Shown here: in pieces, positions 61,201 to 64,000 of the stretch
Layout: each line of letters starts with the position of its first letter
Numbering within the stretch: position 1 is the stretch's first letter
DNA from: DHVE2 group archaeon
GTDB lineage: Archaea > Thermoplasmatota > Thermoplasmata > Thermoplasmatales > Aciduliprofundaceae
DNA length: 64,000 nucleotides
Assembly (NCBI GenBank): GCA_026993785.1
Contig: JALWRZ010000012.1
Span: 61,817 to 125,816 of the forward strand
Reading direction: 5' to 3'
Program-made: the position numbers and the translations under genes
The notes under the pieces: generated by a model
What the model saw: only the letters and a program-made list of their open reading frames with translations
Databases searched by the model: none
Told to the model about the DNA's origin: nothing

Positions 61201-62885
61201 TGCTTTGTATCATTCTTAACCTCCAGGTTGTAGATGCCAACAAATTTGCTGTTCGGCATCTCTGAGTTATTGAGAATATCGGAGAGAAGCGGCAGTTTGG
61301 CTATACCATTTACAGTGGTATCCCATATGGTATTGCCTGTAATATGACCAAAACTCATTCCATCCACATTCTTTGTCTCCGTGATATAGGTGGATATGAT
61401 ATTCACTATGCGGCTAACAATCTGCGAATTATCTGCCGAATCCACAGGATAAGGCGTGGCATAGACCTTAAGACCATCTATGGGATGATGATGGAATGTA
61501 ACATCAGCAACCACGTATCTGAGTATGTATGCCTCAGAACTGTTATCCTGGAATAGGAAAGAGGTATCCTCTCTTTTCTGTGTGCCGGTATCATTGATGG
61601 TTAGATTAAGGAAATATAGGCGGGAATCGCCCATCACATTGAACATATTGTGCGTTGTGCCAAGATATCTCCTGTGACGATAATCAACATCCACATAGGT
61701 ATCCTTGAGGAATATGGTGGAATGTACCACATTGAATGAATACCCTTCTATTCCGTCAACAAGCAGATTCTTCTCCACATTGAGAAGTATGGTTACGCCA
61801 TTTATTGTTAAATTGCCCTTCTCCGGTGAAATAAGCCGCACAATTATCTTCCCATTTTGAAGAGCGGCAAAGAAGTCATTTCCTGTGAAATTGTAATTTT
61901 CCAGAGAAATTGTTTGATTTATCCATCCCGTGGGCTTATTGCTCCCGGGGATTGTGAAATTCGCGAGGTATGTGTCCTTATATTTCCCAACATAGATTAT
62001 CTGCATAAGAGCACTCTGGTCATAATCGGTATCGTTGGAGTAGCTGAAAACCACATTTATGTCCTTGAGTATTACGTATTTCCAGAAATTAACGTACTCA
62101 AGAAACATTACCCTCTTGAAATTGGCAAGAGTTACATTCTGATCCGACCTTATATTTCTGGCTGCACCAAAACCACCGGTGGGCGGTAGATGTATCACCG
62201 TGTCATTATAGACCCAGCCTATGGGGCCGCTGCCCGAGGAAGGTCTCTTGGGCAGATCACGGAATTGCGAGTGGGATATAAACACCTTGGAATTATACAG
62301 GTAGGGTATCGGTCCATAGCTTGGAGGGTTATCCAGGGGGCCACCACTCATCTTTCCGAAGGTGGAGTTGAGGATTACCACATTCCCTCCCTTGTTAGTT
62401 ACATTGAACCATCCGGGATAAAGAAGCTTGGAATTGATTATTTCAACCTTTCCCCACCCAGGACCTTGGATATTTATGGAGAAGGGATAGTGGGGAAGTA
62501 TTAATCCCTTGCCAATGGTTACAGTAGCATTATAAAGATACAGATTGCCTTTCACCGTTAGGGTATAATGGTGATTCTCATCACTAAGAAAATATATGGT
62601 CGCGTTTTCCACCCGAAGTGTGCCTGTGGATGTGACAACCACATTGGCATCAAATCCATATTTGCCTCGCTCTCCAGTGAGCGGATCGATGGTGGTCTGA
62701 TTAATCACAAAAACCCCCGTGATATTCACAGTCTCGCTCCTTTGAATTGATGAAGCGGGATAAGGTGCATAGCTTACCTCACCACCGCTTGATGCCTGTG
62801 CCTCCCCTAAAAGCATCGCAGGAAATACACCAGTAATTATTATCAACATAACCAATACTGCCAGGATTGTTTTTTTAACATACAT
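58290..62885 (-). CDS. Giant surface protein with CARDB-like repeats and a cytoplasmic zinc-ribbon tail
   Basis: 1531 residues from ATG 62885 (ribosome site GGAGGTGCG). Sec signal to about residue 33. A beta-helix-like region (about 50-560, repeated ITNDT-type and VEN-type strands) is followed by several CARDB/Ig-like repeats (about 600-1230; LGKDSAEAPSL, LGKDTPSSATI, VGGLPANLTYL). One membrane helix lies near 1236-1263 (WLWIIVAAIAAGVGGFFLYG). The cytoplasmic part has three zinc-ribbon units of paired CxxC (ICGNCG...CPYCG, CPECG...CPVCG, CPVCG...CRVCG) and a Pro-Glu-Lys-rich tail. Many N-x-S/T sequons lie outside. It converges on the pilus operon. Confidence 0.88.
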   Translation of the reverse strand: MYVKKTILAVLVMLIIITGVFPAMLLGEAQASSGGEVSYAPYPASSIQRSETVNITGVFVINQTTIDPLTGERGKYGFDANVVVTSTGTLRVENATIYFLSDENHHYTLTVKGNLYLYNATVTIGKGLILPHYPFSINIQGPGWGKVEIINSKLLYPGWFNVTNKGGNVVILNSTFGKMSGGPLDNPPSYGPIPYLYNSKVFISHSQFRDLPKRPSSGSGPIGWVYNDTVIHLPPTGGFGAARNIRSDQNVTLANFKRVMFLEYVNFWKYVILKDINVVFSYSNDTDYDQSALMQIIYVGKYKDTYLANFTIPGSNKPTGWINQTISLENYNFTGNDFFAALQNGKIIVRLISPEKGNLTINGVTILLNVEKNLLVDGIEGYSFNVVHSTIFLKDTYVDVDYRHRRYLGTTHNMFNVMGDSRLYFLNLTINDTGTQKREDTSFLFQDNSSEAYILRYVVADVTFHHHPIDGLKVYATPYPVDSADNSQIVSRIVNIISTYITETKNVDGMSFGHITGNTIWDTTVNGIAKLPLLSDILNNSEMPNSKFVGIYNLEVKNDTKQFASVQIGLNYFPWLLESNNTVLYNLPLSKYKDVDLTVEEIKILNEKPYVTGEDVSLTVKVANLGKDSAEAPSLSIWINNVMYTNITLPDMGGSSEYTQSFTLPGSYFATPNEYVIKARVYHLWDYNGANNEKSVAISVGDLYAKNWAPSEVVRYHSTNVTWKIYSTYPWSNVKVSLYLDNESNLLTEYTTDLKSGDNSFVYSWDVGSLSQGQHTFILYVNAKKVGTFTFTVVADVDLSVSSLSVSPSEIYVEESVDITANVVNLGKDTPSSATIYISIYDPSGNLILQKSFTYPSSYSVTFTPQMAGTYTVQVKVYSSEDINTNNDAYTSNFSVNPVPYDITIQSENEYINGTDIVVNVTIYSVITAQVNAQLYVVELGILLEPVGGNPVSVKADSSSTIKFILPAEKYAPLLKGRTSAKLTFYVNVTSNRTGDAQYSFGPKQIYIQEIADLTVVSGTLEVQLNGNKVDKVAEGVKVTITFVAKNVGGLPANLTYLIMDNEKVLEKKSIGILNPGDSVVIEYNYTIAGIGSHTIKVALNPDRNVTENNYNNNNASYSLNVIPPDMQIVFSKYSKEHNKVIYQDDHLVVIVKVINKNATESLGRTVYMRNVTVSLNLGDLGRYTAVTSEYGVAIFQIPVKKVGEYTPIVTLQYHGAKKNFVLTAEEYKVVVEKKPLQLPWLWIIVAAIAAGVGGFFLYGFLHFKKKAKEYMICGNCGRLVPADAERCPYCGVVFEKEKVKCPECGSWIDEDSKYCPVCGTIFMDKSDPEYEKYSEMKTKYERYLEKYKTEAKKYIGEEFTTEEFFKWWKTHPEFISFQEWLKRQEERIEGETVICPVCGAVNPKGAKICRVCGSPLPQEKEEKEEKKEEVAEAEAAPEEEKPKEGALLKPEEYERLKRPGVITVEEWAKRKGKVPEEEEKKEKEEKEEKPPEEKPPEKEKKPAERKPVVKKKVIKKVIALEEEEKKREES

Positions 62886-62929
62886 TATTTCGCACCTCCA
62901 GTTTGCAACATTATTAAGCAATAGAGTTT

Positions 62930-62945
62930 AAGGTATAAATACCTT
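62930..62945 (-). promoter_or_regulatory. TATA box of the giant surface protein gene
   Basis: GGTATTTATACC, with near-palindromic arms AAGGTA/TACCTT; start predicted near 62911, leader about 26 nt. Confidence 0.5.
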
Positions 62946-62984
62946 GCCTCTCATATTTCGGTGAAGATAAAAAAAATTCAGGGG

Positions 62985-63012
62985 TTTATAAATCTCCGTT
63001 ACCCTTAAATAC
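62985..63012 (+). promoter_or_regulatory. Two TATA-like boxes for the 23S rRNA transcript
   Basis: TTTATAAAT (62985-62993) and TTAAATAC (63005-63012) lie 125-145 nt before the mature 23S end. Tandem promoters would suit a highly expressed rRNA; either predicts a leader of about 100-120 nt. Confidence 0.45.
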
Positions 63013-63050
63013 AAGTTCTCTATACATCCCATTGCGGTTTTGGATGCACT

Positions 63051-63071
63051 CGATAATCCTCGGGGTTATCG
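63051..63071 (+). other. Hairpin in the pre-23S leader
   Basis: CGATAATCC and GGGTTATCG form a 9-bp stem (one T-G pair) with a 3-nt loop. It may be part of leader folding or processing; the partner strand of the long processing stem lies beyond the window. Confidence 0.4.
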
Positions 63072-63132
63072 GGGAAGGGCTTAGATCATTACGATCGATG
63101 AGGCCAGTCATAGGCGCTCCGGCACAATGGAC

Positions 63133-64000
63133 TGGAAGGTAGCACCTTAAGCCGTCCGGGGGATGGCTTGGCTCGGGTGCCGAAGAAGGACGTGCCCAGC
63201 GGCGATACGCCACGGGGAGGCGTATGGAGCCCGAGATCCGTGGATCTCCGAATGGGACCTCCTGGCCGCTTCGGCGGTCACTCCCTTATGGGAGGGGGAA
63301 CCCGGGGAATTGAAACATCTTAGTACCCGGAGGAGAAGAAACCAATAGGGATTCCGTGAGTACCGGCGAGGGAAAACGGAACAGGGCAAACCGAATCCTT
63401 CTCCGAAAGGAGGGGGAGATGTGGAGTTGTGGGACCCGACCCAACGCCTCCCAGGCGAACCCGAAGTCCCCTGGAATGGGGCGCCGTAGAGGGTGAAAGC
63501 CCCGTAGGGGTAAGTCTGGTGGCCATGAGGTTGGGTATCCCGAGTACCGTGCCTTGGATATGGCGCGGGAATCTGGGTGACACCAGGCATCCAACCCTAA
63601 ATACACCCCGAGTCCGATAGCGAACTAGTAGGGTGACCGAAAGCTGAAAAGTACCGCGGAAGCGGGGTGAAAAGAGCCTGAAACCGGGCGGCTACAACCT
63701 GATGGGGCGAGAAAGGGAAGAAGTCCCGTAGCTGGGATGGACCGTCGTCCCATCGTCCGTGTTGAAGAACGGGCCAGGGAGTTCCGTCCGTCGGCGAGGC
63801 TAAGCGCGAAGGCGCGTAACCGTAGCGAAAGCAACATGCCCGCAGCCCCGCTACGGGGTCAGGGGCGGGGTGTGCTCGCCCGGAGTCGGCGGAGGGAGAC
63901 CCGAAGCCGGTCGATCTAGGCCTGGGTAGGTTGAAGCCTCTCGAAAGGGAGGTGGAGGACCGAACCGGTGCTGACGTGCAAATCGCTCGGTTGACCTGGG
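63133..64000 (+). rRNA. 23S ribosomal RNA, 5' part (continues past the window)
   Basis: The 5' region matches the archaeal 23S start: GGGGGATGGCTTGGCTCGGGTGC-type sequence at about 63157, then GAAGAAGGACGTGCC and, further on, CCGAATGGGA and GGGTGAAAGCCCCGTA. The mature end is placed near 63133 by analogy and is uncertain by a few nt. G+C content is clearly above that of the protein genes. No 16S rRNA or tRNA gene lies directly upstream. Confidence 0.95.

Noticed and set aside
63147-63919. Several open frames on both strands within the 23S rRNA region
   Set aside because: They are chance frames inside a structural RNA gene with high G+C; the rRNA match explains the sequence.
1-64000. CRISPR arrays, insertion sequences, integrase or phage genes
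   Set aside because: No regularly spaced repeats, terminal inverted repeats, transposase or phage-like genes were seen; the window looks like stable chromosome.

Overview
The window is chromosomal DNA of a euryarchaeon, most likely a thermophilic member of Thermoplasmatota, possibly close to Aciduliprofundum (DHVE2). This is inference from content, not from a database match. Archaeal markers are eL37, an Sm-like protein, RpoK, PAN, HerA, an archaeal-type ThrRS with its N-terminal editing domain, class III prepilin signals, and TATA boxes about 26 nt upstream of many start codons. The 23S rRNA gene at the right edge is clearly richer in G+C than the protein genes and has no 16S gene directly upstream, which fits a thermophile of the Thermoplasmata type.

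Layout. 1-2.5 kb: the end of an unknown gene, a molybdopterin oxidoreductase and tRNA-Leu(UAA). 2.5-6.5 kb: a two-gene operon for secreted or membrane-anchored glycoprotein-like proteins. 6.8-13 kb: ileS, then a PAN-HerA-DUF357 operon. 13-16.7 kb: two unknown genes, then an LSm-eL37-purF operon. 16.7-19 kb: glycerate kinase, facing a small group with a cupin, a membrane protein and a probable 36-residue ORF.

19-35.7 kb is the most notable part. Thirteen closely packed genes on one strand read hdrC, hdrB, hdrA fused to an NfnB/GltD-like NADPH module, a second HdrA-like protein, mvhD, an FrhB-like iron-sulfur protein, frdB, frdA, a CCG-like protein with lost cysteines, a LUD/LutB-like protein, malic enzyme, sucC and sucD. 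Read together they suggest a soluble, possibly electron-bifurcating heterodisulfide-reductase-type complex linked to fumarate/succinate, malate/pyruvate and succinyl-CoA chemistry with substrate-level ATP formation.

35.8-52 kb is mostly housekeeping: an asparaginase-family hydrolase, two coiled-coil proteins, an exported OB-fold-like protein, MutS, an MFS carrier, an M18 aminopeptidase, eno-rpsB-memo, a small conserved protein, thrS, two PhoU/TrkA-C proteins, a beta-CASP ribonuclease and rpoK. 52-58.3 kb is a five-gene type IV pilus-like operon (large prepilin, two different secretion ATPases, two TadC-like proteins). It converges on a 1531-residue surface protein whose cytoplasmic side carries zinc ribbons. 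The 23S rRNA gene runs off the right edge.

Many single or first genes have a TATA element centred 24-29 nt before the start codon and no Shine-Dalgarno sequence, so leaderless mRNAs appear common. Internal operon genes use GGAGGTG-type ribosome sites, often with ATGA or TGATG overlaps. These signals were used to correct several starts.
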